Notes: a model not told the origin generated them from the sequence alone. Positions 35,277-43,545 are shown, numbered from the stretch's first letter. The stretch: 64,000 nt of DNA from Pyxidicoccus sp. MSG2 (GCF_026626705.1 NZ_JAPNKC010000001.1:12835001-12899000); one strand, 5' to 3'. Numbers and translations: made by a program.

Positions 35277-36311
35277 ATGCGGCCGAACCTTCCCACCCTC
35301 GGTGCCCCGCCGAAGCGCAGTCCACTCGGCTCGGTGGTAGCCGTGTCACTCATCCTCGGCGCGTCCGCCGGAGGCGTGTGGTGGTGGAAGCAGCGGATGG
35401 CAGGCGCCACGGAGCAGGCCGCCGCGGCCGCCCCCGTGGCCGCCACGGATGCGGGAGCCGTCGCCGCGGCACCCGTCGCCCCTCCGGCGCCCGTGGACCC
35501 GGTGAAGGCCGCCGGCTTCGAGCGCGCCTCGGTGCGCATCGACGGCCCGCTGGAGACGGCCCTCAACGGCGCCGCCGGCGCGGACGTGGGCCCCGCCCTG
35601 GCGCAGGTGGTGACGCGCACGCTGGTGTGGTGGGTGGAGGTGCCGGGTGAAATCCTCCGCGGCGACACGCTCGACGTGCTGTACCAGCGCCGCGAGAACG
35701 AGGAGCCCCTCGTGCACGCCGTGCGCTTCACCAGCGGCAAGCTGGGCAAGACGCTGAGCGCGTACCGCTTCCAGGGCGAGGGCGACAAGAATGCCCGCTA
35801 CTACCTTTCCACCGGCGACGAGCTGGAGATGCGCCTGGAGAAGTCGCCCATCGACGACTACGAGCAGGTGACGTCCCTGCTGCGCGACGGCCGCCGCCAC
35901 AAGGGCGTGGACTTCCGCGCCCCCGTGGGCACGCCCATCAAGGCGCCCTTCAACGGCGTCGTGAAGCGCAAGAACTGGAACTGGGGCAGCAACGGCAACT
36001 GCGTGGAACTGGTGGAGTCCGGCGGCCGCGGCCGGCGCGCCCTCTTCCTGCACCTGGACGAGCTGTCCAGGGACATCAAGCCCGGCGCCCGCTTCACCAC
36101 GGGCCAGGTCATCGCGGCCAGCGGCAACACGGGCCACTCCTTCGCCCCCCACCTGCACTATCAGCTGATGACCCAGGATGACCGGGTGCTGGACCCCTTC
36201 GACCAGCACAAGACCTTCCGCCGCTCGCTGAATACGGCCAACAAATCGCTGTTCGAGTCCGAGGTGCGCCGGCTGGACGGACTCCTCGGGACCTCGGTGG
36301 CCGGGAAGTAA
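35277..36311 (+). CDS. M23 (LytM) peptidoglycan endopeptidase, membrane-anchored
   Basis: A 344-residue protein with an uncleaved N-terminal membrane segment (SVVAVSLILGASAGGVWWW), an Ala-rich linker, an OapA/LysM-like region (about 95-185, VPGEILRGDTLDVLYQR) and the LytM zinc domain: RRHKGVDF and PHLHYQL carry the His/Asp and HxH ligands. It should cut peptide cross-links of peptidoglycan or activate amidases in the periplasm. GGGAG five bases before ATG 35277 supports the start. It lies 79 bp after the response regulator gene, which may place it in the same unit. Confidence 0.9.
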   Translation: MRPNLPTLGAPPKRSPLGSVVAVSLILGASAGGVWWWKQRMAGATEQAAAAAPVAATDAGAVAAAPVAPPAPVDPVKAAGFERASVRIDGPLETALNGAAGADVGPALAQVVTRTLVWWVEVPGEILRGDTLDVLYQRRENEEPLVHAVRFTSGKLGKTLSAYRFQGEGDKNARYYLSTGDELEMRLEKSPIDDYEQVTSLLRDGRRHKGVDFRAPVGTPIKAPFNGVVKRKNWNWGSNGNCVELVESGGRGRRALFLHLDELSRDIKPGARFTTGQVIAASGNTGHSFAPHLHYQLMTQDDRVLDPFDQHKTFRRSLNTANKSLFESEVRRLDGLLGTSVAGK

Positions 36312-36325
36312 TTGCCACCCGTTTC

Positions 36326-36355
36326 TTGACACTCCTCCGACGGCGCGGCTAGCTG
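36326..36355 (+). promoter_or_regulatory. promoter of the outer-membrane barrel gene
   Basis: A consensus TTGACA (36326-36331) stands 18 bases before TAGCTG (36350-36355). The start site would be near 36362, right at the base of the inner hairpin of the leader. Confidence 0.6.
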
Positions 36356-36404
36356 GAAGCCCCCCGGGCCTTGCCGGAAGGCCCGGGTGATTCGCCGTCG
36401 GAGG
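36334..36404 (+). promoter_or_regulatory. nested inverted repeats able to sequester the ribosome-binding site
   Basis: The outer arms are CCTCCGACGGCG (36334-36345) and CGCCGTCGGAGG (36393-36404), a perfect 12-bp match; the right arm contains the GGAGG of the downstream gene. The inner arms CCCGGGCCTT (36363-36372) and AAGGCCCGGG (36378-36387) form a perfect 10-bp hairpin. A transcript read through from upstream holds both outer arms and would hide GGAGG; one started at the local promoter would lack the left arm and leave it free. Confidence 0.6.
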
Positions 36405-36408
36405 TCGG

Positions 36409-37710
36409 ATGCAAAGGCTTCGCGCCGTACTCGCCGCTGTCACCCTGGGCGCGCCGCTCGCCGCCAGCGCGGCGGACATCACCCGGATTGCTTCGTCCTT
36501 CGAGGACGACGACCCGTTCGACCTCTTCATCGACGTCGGCTTCGAGCGCACACAGACGCGCGCGAAGATCATCCGCGAGCAGCTCATCCCCGCGGGCTCG
36601 TCCGACGCCTCCAGCCGCATCGACGCCACGGAGCTCTGGTACAAGGGCGTGGATGCGCGGCTGAACCTGGAGCTGTCCTTCGGCCTGTACCGGGACCTGG
36701 AGTTCTCCTTCACGCTGCCGCTGGTGTTCCAGCAGAACGAGCGCTGGGACCGCACCTCCGACGCGACACCGGAGAACTCCACCATCACCAACAACTGCCT
36801 GAACGCGAACGGCTCGGTGATTCCGGGCTGCCTCGAGGGCACCACGGAGCCCGTGCCCCTCTTCGGCATCCCGCAGGAGAGCTTCCGCGGCGGCCTGGGC
36901 AACATGCGCTTCGGGCTGGCCTACGCCTTCTTCAAGCAGGAGAAGGACGCCACCAAGCCCACCTGGATTGTCGGCCTGGACTACGAGGCCCCCACCGCCA
37001 AGCAGCGCGACCCGAGCGTGAACACCACGAACCCGGACGAGCGCGGCAACATCGGCGACCGCGTCCACAAGTACCAGCTCTACACGTCCTTCTCGCGCCG
37101 CATGGGCGTGGCCGAGCCGTACTTCAAGGCCAGCTACACCATCCCCGTGCGTGGCCCGGGCATCTACTCCAACTGCGACCAGCGCAACGCGGACCCGCCG
37201 AACCTGGGCGCCCCGGAGAACTGCGGCACCGGCCCGTGGACGCGCAAGGAGACGGGCATCCACGCCCCCACGCAGGCAGGCATGCTCTTCGGCGTGGAGC
37301 TGGTCCCCTTCGAGAAGCCGCAGAAGTCCCAGAAGTTCGCCCTGGACGTGCGCACCATCGGCAACTACGTGGGCCGCGGCAGGTACTACAACGAGCTGAG
37401 CCAGGCGCTGGGCAAGCTCCTCACCTCGGAGGACTACTTCCAGGTGGGTGGCATGCTCGGCGTCAACGCCAGCGCGGCCGAGTCCTTCACCATCCGCGCC
37501 TCCGGCACGTTCCTCTACAACACCGACCACACCCTCACCGCCGAGGAGCTGGGGCAGGATTTGGACGGCAGCGGCTCGGTGGACGCGGAGCCGGGCTCCC
37601 CGGAGCTCAACCCGACGTTCGACTGGCGCTATGACCTGGTGTCCCGCCGCTTCCGCGCGGTGGAGAGCACCTCGTTCCGCTTCGACCTGAGCGCCACGTT
37701 CAGCTTCTAG
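36409..37710 (+). CDS. outer-membrane beta-barrel protein, unknown function
   Basis: A 433-residue protein with a cleavable signal (MQRLRAVLAAVTLGAPLAASAA). It has alternating strands such as LYRDLEFSFTLPLVF, MRFGLAYAFF and YDLVSRRFRAV, and ends in FSF with the terminal aromatic expected of barrels inserted by BamA. Two Cys pairs lie in apparent surface loops (NNCLNANGS...GCLEG and NCDQRNAD...ENCGTG). I do not recognise a transported substrate. GGAGG five bases before ATG 36409 is the ribosome-binding site and lies inside an inverted repeat. It converges on rsmI. Confidence 0.75.
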   Translation: MQRLRAVLAAVTLGAPLAASAADITRIASSFEDDDPFDLFIDVGFERTQTRAKIIREQLIPAGSSDASSRIDATELWYKGVDARLNLELSFGLYRDLEFSFTLPLVFQQNERWDRTSDATPENSTITNNCLNANGSVIPGCLEGTTEPVPLFGIPQESFRGGLGNMRFGLAYAFFKQEKDATKPTWIVGLDYEAPTAKQRDPSVNTTNPDERGNIGDRVHKYQLYTSFSRRMGVAEPYFKASYTIPVRGPGIYSNCDQRNADPPNLGAPENCGTGPWTRKETGIHAPTQAGMLFGVELVPFEKPQKSQKFALDVRTIGNYVGRGRYYNELSQALGKLLTSEDYFQVGGMLGVNASAAESFTIRASGTFLYNTDHTLTAEELGQDLDGSGSVDAEPGSPELNPTFDWRYDLVSRRFRAVESTSFRFDLSATFSF

Positions 37711-37721
37711 CAGCACGGCCG

Positions 37722-37745
37722 GGACGGGGCTTCTTGAGCCCGTCC
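37722..37745. terminator. hairpin between convergent genes
   Basis: GGACGGG (37722-37728) pairs with CCCGTCC (37739-37745) between the barrel gene and rsmI, which converge 45 bp apart. The T tract is absent. Confidence 0.55.
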
Positions 37746-37755
37746 TCGCCTCCCC

Positions 37756-38586
37756 TCACCGCTTCAGCGACAGGCCCAGCCGGTAGACGTCCTGACCGGC
37801 CCAGCCCGCGCGGCGGGCCAGCTCGGTGCTCAGCGCCTTGAGCTTCTCGCCGCGCGACAGGCCCTCCTCGAGCGCCTTCTTCAGCTCCTCCTCGGACCAG
37901 CGGCGCTCGCCGGTGCGGCCCTCCACCAGCACCACCACCTCGCCCCGGGGCTCCTCCGCCGCGTAGCGCGCCGCCAATTCCGACAGCGTGCCCCGGGCGA
38001 ACTCCTCGTGGAGCTTCGTCAGCTCGCGCGCCACGCAGGCGCGCCGGTCTCCCCAGGCGTCCAGCAGGTCCGGCAGCGTCTCACCCACGCGGCGCGGGGA
38101 CTCGTAGAGCACCAGCGTGGCGGACAGGTTGGCCACCTCCTCGAGCATGGCGCGCCGCTCCGCGCCCTTGCGCGGGAGGAAGCCCAGGAAGTGGAAGCGC
38201 CCGGTGGGCAGCCCGGACGCGCTCAGCGCGGCCACCAGGGCCGTGGGGCCCGGAATGGGCACCACCGTGAGCCCGCGCTCCAGCGCCTCCGCCACCAGCC
38301 TCTCGCCGGGGTCGCTGATGGCCGGGCTGCCCGCGTCCGTCACCAGCGCGCAGTCGTCGCCCTCTGTGATTCGGTCCAGGATGCGCCCGGCGCGCTGCCC
38401 CTCCGCGAAGGCCGGCAGGCTCACCAGGTCCTTGCCGCCAATGCCGAAGTGGTCCAGCAGGACGCGCGAGTGCCGCGTGTCCTCACAGGCGATGAAGCGC
38501 ACGTCGCGCAGCGTCTGCAGCGCGCGCGCCGTCACATCCCCCAGGTTCCCGATGGGCGTGGCCACCAGGTAGAGCGTTCCAGCCAT
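37756..38586 (-). CDS. rsmI: 16S rRNA 2'-O-methyltransferase RsmI
   Basis: A 276-residue tetrapyrrole-methylase-fold protein starting AGTLYLVATPIGNLGDVTARAL, the RsmI signature. It also has ACEDTRHSRVLLDHFGI, VTDAGSPAISDPGERLV and PIPGPTALVAALSASG, then a C-terminal winged region (RWSEEELKKALEEGLSRGEKLK). It methylates the ribose of C1402 in 16S rRNA with SAM. It lies 12 bp after yraN, the usual neighbour, so the two form an operon. Confidence 0.95.
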   Translation of the reverse strand: MAGTLYLVATPIGNLGDVTARALQTLRDVRFIACEDTRHSRVLLDHFGIGGKDLVSLPAFAEGQRAGRILDRITEGDDCALVTDAGSPAISDPGERLVAEALERGLTVVPIPGPTALVAALSASGLPTGRFHFLGFLPRKGAERRAMLEEVANLSATLVLYESPRRVGETLPDLLDAWGDRRACVARELTKLHEEFARGTLSELAARYAAEEPRGEVVVLVEGRTGERRWSEEELKKALEEGLSRGEKLKALSTELARRAGWAGQDVYRLGLSLKR

Positions 38587-38598
38587 GGCGGCGTCCTC

Positions 38599-38979
38599 TC
38601 ACATGCCCGCGTCGAAGGCGCCGGGAATGTGCTCCACGGTGGCGCGCTCGCCGCGCCCCACCACCGAAATCACGTCGAAGCGCATCATCCGCTCGCCCAG
38701 CGAGTGGGCGAAGAGGTAGTGCAGCGCCGCCTTCACCACCCGACGCTGCTTGGCGAAGGACACGGTGTGCGCCGGGTCTCCCCACACGGCCGTGGAGCGC
38801 ATCCGCACCTCCACGAAGCACACGACGTCTTCGCGCTCGGCCACCACGTCCAGCTCCCCGTAGCGGCACGTCCAGTTGCGCGCCAGCACCCGCCACCCCC
38901 GCGCCTCCAGGAAGCCCACCGCCGCTTCCTCGGCCGCATTCCCGTACTGCCGCCGCTCTCGCGGCTCCGCCCGTCCCAT
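38599..38979 (-). CDS. yraN: YraN-family (UPF0102) endonuclease-like protein
   Basis: A 126-residue protein with the Holliday-junction-resolvase-like fold: YGNAAEEAAVGFLEARGWRVLARNW, then GELDVVAERED..CFVEVRMR. This gives the E...D...ExK-type catalytic pattern, though the usual Lys of ExK is replaced here by Arg (EVR). ATG 38979 is preceded by GGGGAGGG. The function is unproven: members cut or bind branched DNA in vitro or assist natural DNA handling. The frame upstream to 39033 is Arg-rich and not coding-like. Confidence 0.85.
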   Translation of the reverse strand: MGRAEPRERRQYGNAAEEAAVGFLEARGWRVLARNWTCRYGELDVVAEREDVVCFVEVRMRSTAVWGDPAHTVSFAKQRRVVKAALHYLFAHSLGERMMRFDVISVVGRGERATVEHIPGAFDAGM

Positions 38980-39047
38980 GCACCCTCCCCTTCGACGCCA
39001 CCCACCCTTGCCGGTCCTCCTCCGAGGAGGCAACCCGGCGCGTCGGA

Positions 39048-40949
39048 CTACACGTTAACGGTGCCGTCCGACATCTGCGCGAAGCCGGGGTGCCCGGTGA
39101 CGTGCAGCACCTGCGTCAGCGTGCCCAGGTGCTTGAGCATGCGGGCGATGAGGGGCAGCTTCACCTCCTCCATGCCGGCGAAGACGTCCTCCAGCAGGAA
39201 GGGCCGCTTCACCCGGGCGCTCGCCTTCTCCACCACCGTCATCCGGAGCGCCAGGTAGTAGAGGTCCAGGTCCTTCGGCGGCAGCTCGCCCACGGGGATG
39301 CGCCTGCCGGAGGCCAGCGCGAAGGCCCGTCCCTCGCGGTCCCACTCGATGCCCTGGTAGCGCCGGTCCGTGAGCGCGGTGAGGTACTGGAGGCAGCGGT
39401 CCTTCAGCATCGCCTGCACGGACGACACGTCCGTGGTGAAGATGTCCGAGGCCTGCGAGAGCAGCACGGGGGACGGGTCCTCCAGCGCCTCCACCGGGGC
39501 CGGTGCGCCATCGGGACCTGGAGCCGCCGCCGGGCGCGGCGCCCTGGCCAGGGCGATGGACTCCTTCAGCCGCCCGAGCTCCCGCTCCACCTCGCGGATG
39601 TCGCGCACGTACGAGCCCTTCTGCGTCAGCTCCGCGTTGAGCGCCTCGAGCTCGTGCTTCAACTCCTGCCGCCGGGTGATGGCCGACACGTATTCCGGGT
39701 CCGCCTCCATGGTCGCCAGCTGTTCCTTCAGCTCCACCACGCGCGCGGCCAGCAGCTCCTTGCGCTCCAGCATGGGGGTGATTTCCTCCATCTCCTCCAC
39801 GCCGAGCGCCTTCTGCGCCATGCGCAGCGGCGCGGCCTCGGCCTCGAACTCGTCGAGAATCTTCTTCTCGCGGGCCTCGAACCGGTTGTCCTTGCTGCCC
39901 TTCCGGGAGGCCTTCTGCAGCTCGTCCACGTGGCGCAGTGCCATGAAGGCGGCCACGCCGAAGGCGGGGATGTCCAGCAGGGCGACGTAGCGGAGCGTCT
40001 TGTCCACGCCGATGCCCAGCCCCACCCCCAGCGCGAGGAAGAGCACGCCCGCGCCGAGTCCCGCCCAGAAGGTGCGGTTCTCCTTCAGCGGCGCCACGGA
40101 CGGAGGCACCACGTCCGCCTCCGTGTCCCGGTCCTGGTTGAGGCGGGCCAGGGCCTCGTCCCGCTTCGCCACCACCTTGGGGAAGCGCTGCACGCGGTTG
40201 CGGATGTCCTGCGGCAGCCCGAGCGACTCCGGGGTGGGCGCCGCCCGCCATGAGGCCTCGGCCTCGGCGATGGCCACCTTCAGCCCCTCGGTGCCCTTGA
40301 GGCGCTGGTCCGTCTGGAAGACCTCCGACGTCAGGCCGTCCACCTTGAACTGGAGCTGATCCACCTCGGTGGAGCCCACCAGCTCCTGCTCCAGCGCGCG
40401 CAGCTTCGCCTCGGCGGCGGGGATGTCCTCCGCGGGAGCCACCGTGGACGCCGACGCCAGCGAGGGGTACTTCCCGGACGCCTTGGGGTCCGGCTTCGCC
40501 GCGGCGGCGGCCTTGCGCGGGCGCCTCGAGGGGAGCTGCCCCGCCTGCAGGCAGTACACCTGCTCGAAGGTGGTGCGCGGAGGCAGGCCCACCTGGCCCC
40601 GGAGGAACTGGCCAATCTCCGACGTATCCGACGTCACCAGCTCCGCCTGCTGCGTGGCCTTGTTCATCCGGTGCAACGTCCCGGAGCCACCCAGCTCGCG
40701 CAGCACGCGGTACGTCACGCCGTCCACGCCGACGAAGGTGAGGGCCGCCTTGCCCGTCTTCGCGCCCGGCGTCAGGAAGCTGGCGTCACCGCCGCGCCCG
40801 TCGGCGAAGAGCAGCGCGAGCGACAGGCCCGCGAGGGGACTCACCTCGGCCGTGGGCGGCTTGAGGACGAGGTACCCGGCTTTGAGCGCAAAGCGCCCCG
40901 CGGGAGAGAAGCCCCGGACATTCTGGACGGCGACCTCGGCGAATTGCAT
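39048..40949 (-). CDS. Rad50/YhaN-like protein with degenerate ATPase motifs and two membrane helices
   Basis: A 633-residue protein laid out like YhaN/SMC-type ATPases: an N-terminal half domain (VAVQNVRGFSPAGRFALKAG), long coiled coil, two membrane helices (about 285-335, FWAGLGAGVLFLALGVGLGI and IPAFGVAAFMAL), more coiled coil, and a C-terminal half with PFLLEDVFAGMEE (Walker B/D-loop) and QVLHVTGHPGF (His switch). Where the P-loop should be it reads KPPTAEVSPLAG, with no GKS/T, and the ABC signature is replaced by ELPPKDLDL. It therefore probably cannot hydrolyse ATP in the normal way. No nuclease partner (YhaO/SbcD-like) is adjacent. A TAACAT box at 40964-40959 would give an almost leaderless message. 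Confidence 0.75.
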   Translation of the reverse strand: MQFAEVAVQNVRGFSPAGRFALKAGYLVLKPPTAEVSPLAGLSLALLFADGRGGDASFLTPGAKTGKAALTFVGVDGVTYRVLRELGGSGTLHRMNKATQQAELVTSDTSEIGQFLRGQVGLPPRTTFEQVYCLQAGQLPSRRPRKAAAAAKPDPKASGKYPSLASASTVAPAEDIPAAEAKLRALEQELVGSTEVDQLQFKVDGLTSEVFQTDQRLKGTEGLKVAIAEAEASWRAAPTPESLGLPQDIRNRVQRFPKVVAKRDEALARLNQDRDTEADVVPPSVAPLKENRTFWAGLGAGVLFLALGVGLGIGVDKTLRYVALLDIPAFGVAAFMALRHVDELQKASRKGSKDNRFEAREKKILDEFEAEAAPLRMAQKALGVEEMEEITPMLERKELLAARVVELKEQLATMEADPEYVSAITRRQELKHELEALNAELTQKGSYVRDIREVERELGRLKESIALARAPRPAAAPGPDGAPAPVEALEDPSPVLLSQASDIFTTDVSSVQAMLKDRCLQYLTALTDRRYQGIEWDREGRAFALASGRRIPVGELPPKDLDLYYLALRMTVVEKASARVKRPFLLEDVFAGMEEVKLPLIARMLKHLGTLTQVLHVTGHPGFAQMSDGTVNV

Positions 40950-40973
40950 GGCCCGCGCATGTTAGCGCGAATG

Positions 40974-41007
40974 AAAAAAGGAGCGTCCGGGATCGGACGC
41001 TCCTTTT
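40974..41007 (-). terminator. intrinsic terminator of the rpsP-rplS operon
   Basis: AAAAGGAGCGTCCG (40976-40989) and CGGACGCTCCTTTT (40994-41007) form a perfect 14-bp stem with a GGAT loop. On the minus strand a run of six T follows. This is the clearest Rho-independent terminator in the window. Confidence 0.93.
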
Positions 41008-41044
41008 CATGACAGCCCCAGTGCCCTTCCGGGCAGGCAGGCGA

Positions 41045-41434
41045 TCAGGCCTTCGCGGCGGCCTTCTTGGAAGGCGTCGGCGTCGGCTCCTCCTGCACGT
41101 CCACGCGGGCGGCCTTGCCCTTGAGGTCGCGGAGGTAGAACAGGCGGCTGCGATTCACATCGCCGCGCGAGAGGACCTCGATGCGCTCGTAGCGGGGGCT
41201 GTGCAGCGGGAAGATGCGCTCCACGCCGACGCCGAAGGACATCTTGCGCACGGCGAAGGTGGCGCGGTGGGCACGGCCGCTCAGCCGGATGACGACGCCC
41301 TCGAAGGCCTGCACGCGCTCCTTGTCGCCCTCCTTGACCTTCCAGTGGACGCGCACGGAGTCACCAGGACGGAAAGCGGTGACGTCCTGGCGCAGGAACT
41401 TGGCCTCGACGTGCTGAATGGCGGCGTTACGCAT
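41045..41434 (-). CDS. rplS: 50S ribosomal protein L19
   Basis: A 129-residue protein with typical L19 features: FRPGDSVRVHWKVKEGDKER, FEGVVIRLSGRAHRATFAVRKMSFGVGVERIFPLHSP and LFYLRDLKGKAARV. L19 sits at the 30S-50S interface. A 15-20-residue Lys/Ala/Pro tail extends past the conserved core, as in other high-GC deltaproteobacteria. It is the last gene of rpsP-khpA-rimM-trmD-rplS, followed by a strong terminator. Confidence 0.97.
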   Translation of the reverse strand: MRNAAIQHVEAKFLRQDVTAFRPGDSVRVHWKVKEGDKERVQAFEGVVIRLSGRAHRATFAVRKMSFGVGVERIFPLHSPRYERIEVLSRGDVNRSRLFYLRDLKGKAARVDVQEEPTPTPSKKAAAKA

Positions 41435-41552
41435 GACGGACTCCGGAAAATCGGAAACTTACGCGCGGGGCGCGTGAAAGAGCGGCCGTACTACCAGAGA
41501 GAGCGGTGTCGGACAAGCCCGCTTTGAGCCAACCCGCTGGGAACGCTCAGGG

Positions 41553-42296
41553 TTACAGGTCTTCCTCCCGACGAGCCAGCAATTTCTGGTCGGCGGCCGA
41601 GAGCTGCAGGCGGGCGAACAGGTCCGGCCGGCGCTCCCGGGTGAGGATCAGCGACTTCCAACGGCGCCAGCGGGCGATGCGCGCATGGTCTCCGGACTGG
41701 AGGACGGCGGGCACCTCGGCGCCCCGGAAGACGGGCGGGCGGGTGTACTGGGGGTGCTCCAGCAACCCTTCCTCGAAGCTCTCCGTGACGGACGAGTCGA
41801 CGTTGCCCAGCACTCCGGGCACCAGCCGCGCCACCGCGTCCACCACCGCCAGGGCCGCCACCTCGCCGCCGGTGAGCACGAAGTCGCCCAGGGACAATTC
41901 GCCGTCCAGGTGCGCCATCACCCGCTCGTCCACGCCCTCGTAGCGGCCACACACGAGGATCAGCCCGGCCTCGTGGCGCACCAGTTCGCGCGCCGTGGCC
42001 TGGGTGAAGGTGGGTCCGCGGGGGCTCATCAGCAGCGCCTTCGCGCCCGGCTGCCGCGTCCGGGCGGCTTCAATCGCGGCCACCAGCGGGTCCGGCTTCA
42101 TCACCATGCCGGCCCCGCCACCGTAGGGGGCGTCGTCCGTGACACGGTGCTTGCCCTCGGCGTACTCGCGCACGTCGGTGATGGTGGCGGACAGCAGGCC
42201 CTTCTCCTGGGCCTTCCCGAGGATGCTCGCGCCCAGGTAGCTGGACACCATTCCCGGGAACAGCGTGAGGATCTCCACCGGGTACGGCGGACTCAT
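41553..42296 (-). CDS. trmD: tRNA (guanine37-N1)-methyltransferase TrmD
   Basis: A 247-residue SPOUT methyltransferase. The trefoil-knot motifs are clear: PYGGGAGMVMKPDPL, LMSPRGPTFTQ, VCGRYEGVDERV and SLGDFVLTGGEVAAL. It methylates N1 of G37 in tRNAs that read CNN codons and prevents +1 frameshifting. Its ATG overlaps the rimM stop (ATGA), so the two are translationally coupled. Confidence 0.97.
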   Translation of the reverse strand: MSPPYPVEILTLFPGMVSSYLGASILGKAQEKGLLSATITDVREYAEGKHRVTDDAPYGGGAGMVMKPDPLVAAIEAARTRQPGAKALLMSPRGPTFTQATARELVRHEAGLILVCGRYEGVDERVMAHLDGELSLGDFVLTGGEVAALAVVDAVARLVPGVLGNVDSSVTESFEEGLLEHPQYTRPPVFRGAEVPAVLQSGDHARIARWRRWKSLILTRERRPDLFARLQLSAADQKLLARREEDL

Positions 42297-42892
42297 GCCC
42301 CGTCCCCGGAGTCCCCGTCAGTCTTGCCCGTGGAGGGCGTGGGGGCCACCGCCGGGAGCTCCTTGCCGGGGCGCCCCACCTCCACGTACTCGGGCGGGCG
42401 GATGACGATGCGCTGGGTGGCGAGGTCCACGCTGGGGACGAACTCGTCCGCGAAGGGCACCACCAGCTCCGGACGCTTCGGGGAGCGGATGACGATGTTG
42501 GGCACCTCGCCGGTGGACCAGATCTCCTCCACGCGGCCCAGCTCGGCGCCGGACTCGTCCACGGCGATGAGCCCCACCAGGTCTCCCTGGAAGAACTCGC
42601 CCTCGGCGGGGGGCTCCAGGTCCTCGCGGTAGACGAACACCTTGGAGCCCACGAGCGCCTCGGCCGCGGTGCGCGACGTCACACCCTCGAGGACGACGAT
42701 GTTCTCCTTGGGCGTGGGCCGCACTTCCTCCAGCCACAACTCACGCTCCTCGCCGGAGCGGGTGTGCAGCAGGACGCGCTCGACGACGTCGAGCGCCTCC
42801 GAGGCCGGGTCGAAGGTGCGGATGGCCACCTCGCCCTGCAGCCCGTGCGCTCGCGCCACGTAGCCGAGCTCGAGGGTGGGCGGAGGCGTCAC
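42293..42892 (-). CDS. rimM: 16S rRNA processing protein RimM
   Basis: A 199-residue protein: the N-terminal RimM domain begins ELGYVARAHGLQGEVAIRTFD and the C-terminal PRC-barrel has FFQGDLVGLIAVDESGAELGRV and VVPFADEFVPSVDLA. It helps mature the 30S head. It starts with GTG, overlapping the khpA stop (GTGA), and stops inside the trmD start. A Pro-rich tail follows the barrel. Confidence 0.95.
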   Translation of the reverse strand: MTPPPTLELGYVARAHGLQGEVAIRTFDPASEALDVVERVLLHTRSGEERELWLEEVRPTPKENIVVLEGVTSRTAAEALVGSKVFVYREDLEPPAEGEFFQGDLVGLIAVDESGAELGRVEEIWSTGEVPNIVIRSPKRPELVVPFADEFVPSVDLATQRIVIRPPEYVEVGRPGKELPAVAPTPSTGKTDGDSGDGA

Positions 42893-43188
42893 CGCGAGGT
42901 GTCCGGTGTCGCGGGCGGCACGGCCGCGGCGCCAGGCGCGCCAGCCGCGTTGCGCCGGTCATCGAGGATTTCCAGACGGACCTTCTGCCCGGCCTTCTGG
43001 GCAGCGGCGTTGAGCAGCGTCCGGAGGGCATTCACGGTGCGCCCGTCACGACCGATGACCTTGCCGACATCCTCGGGGGCGACCTTCAGCTCATAGAGCC
43101 GGGCGCCGTCCGCTTCGGACACGCGCAGGCCGACCTGGTCTGGTTGGTCGACCAGGGCCCGCGCGAGATAGGTGAGAAGTTGCTCCAC
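42889..43188 (-). CDS. khpA: KH-domain RNA-binding protein KhpA
   Basis: A 99-residue protein with a single KH domain: VAPEDVGKVIGRDGRTVNALRTLL holds the GxxG loop (IGRDG), followed by a short Ala/Pro tail. KhpA-type proteins sit between rpsP and rimM in many bacteria and bind RNA, often with KhpB. The start codon is GTG 43188. It is coupled to rimM by a 4-base overlap. Confidence 0.92.
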   Translation of the reverse strand: MEQLLTYLARALVDQPDQVGLRVSEADGARLYELKVAPEDVGKVIGRDGRTVNALRTLLNAAAQKAGQKVRLEILDDRRNAAGAPGAAAVPPATPDTSR

Positions 43189-43208
43189 GTATGCTCAGTG
43201 CAGCGGGC

Positions 43209-43472
43209 TCAGACCGCGGGAGCGGCCGGCTTGGCCTTCGCGGCGACCTTGATGAGGTCCGCCACCGTCTCGGAAGGCGTCGCGCCCGTCTTCAGCCAGT
43301 AGTTGAGCCGCTCCTCGTTGAACTCCACCTTGGGGGGCTCGAGGTTGGGGTCATACGCGCCCACGGCCTCGATGAACTTGCCATCCCGGGGGTTCCGGGA
43401 GTCGGTGGCGACCACGTGGTAGTACGGCTTCTTCTTGGCGCCCGCGCGGGCGAGACGGAGGACGACGGCCAT
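43209..43472 (-). CDS. rpsP: 30S ribosomal protein S16
   Basis: An 87-residue S16 protein: VVLRLARAGAKKKPYYHVVATDSRNPRDGKFIE, then VGAYDPN and RLNYWLKTGATPSETVADLI. ATG 43472 is used because GGAG lies six bases upstream; the upstream ATG 43484 in frame would overlap that site. It is the first gene of the ribosomal/tRNA operon and has its own promoter at 43516-43545. Confidence 0.97.
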   Translation of the reverse strand: MAVVLRLARAGAKKKPYYHVVATDSRNPRDGKFIEAVGAYDPNLEPPKVEFNEERLNYWLKTGATPSETVADLIKVAAKAKPAAPAV

Positions 43473-43508
43473 GAGTTGCTCCAACGAACAGGTTACATCT
43501 TGGGAAAG

Positions 43509-43532
43509 GGGGGCGCTCTTACCGCCGCCCCC
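43509..43532 (-). terminator. hairpin after rlmN, overlapping the rpsP promoter
   Basis: GGGGGCG (43509-43515) pairs with CGCCCCC (43526-43532). It lies 28 bases after the rlmN stop and covers the -10 box of the rpsP promoter. It may end rlmN messages or form in the first bases of a read-through transcript only. Confidence 0.4.
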
Positions 43533-43545
43533 GCTGGATTGTCAA
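43516..43545 (-). promoter_or_regulatory. promoter of the rpsP-rplS operon
   Basis: On the minus strand a consensus TTGACA (43545-43540) stands 18 bases before TAAGAG (43521-43516). The start site would be near 43509, giving a 37-base leader to the rpsP start codon. Confidence 0.7.
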
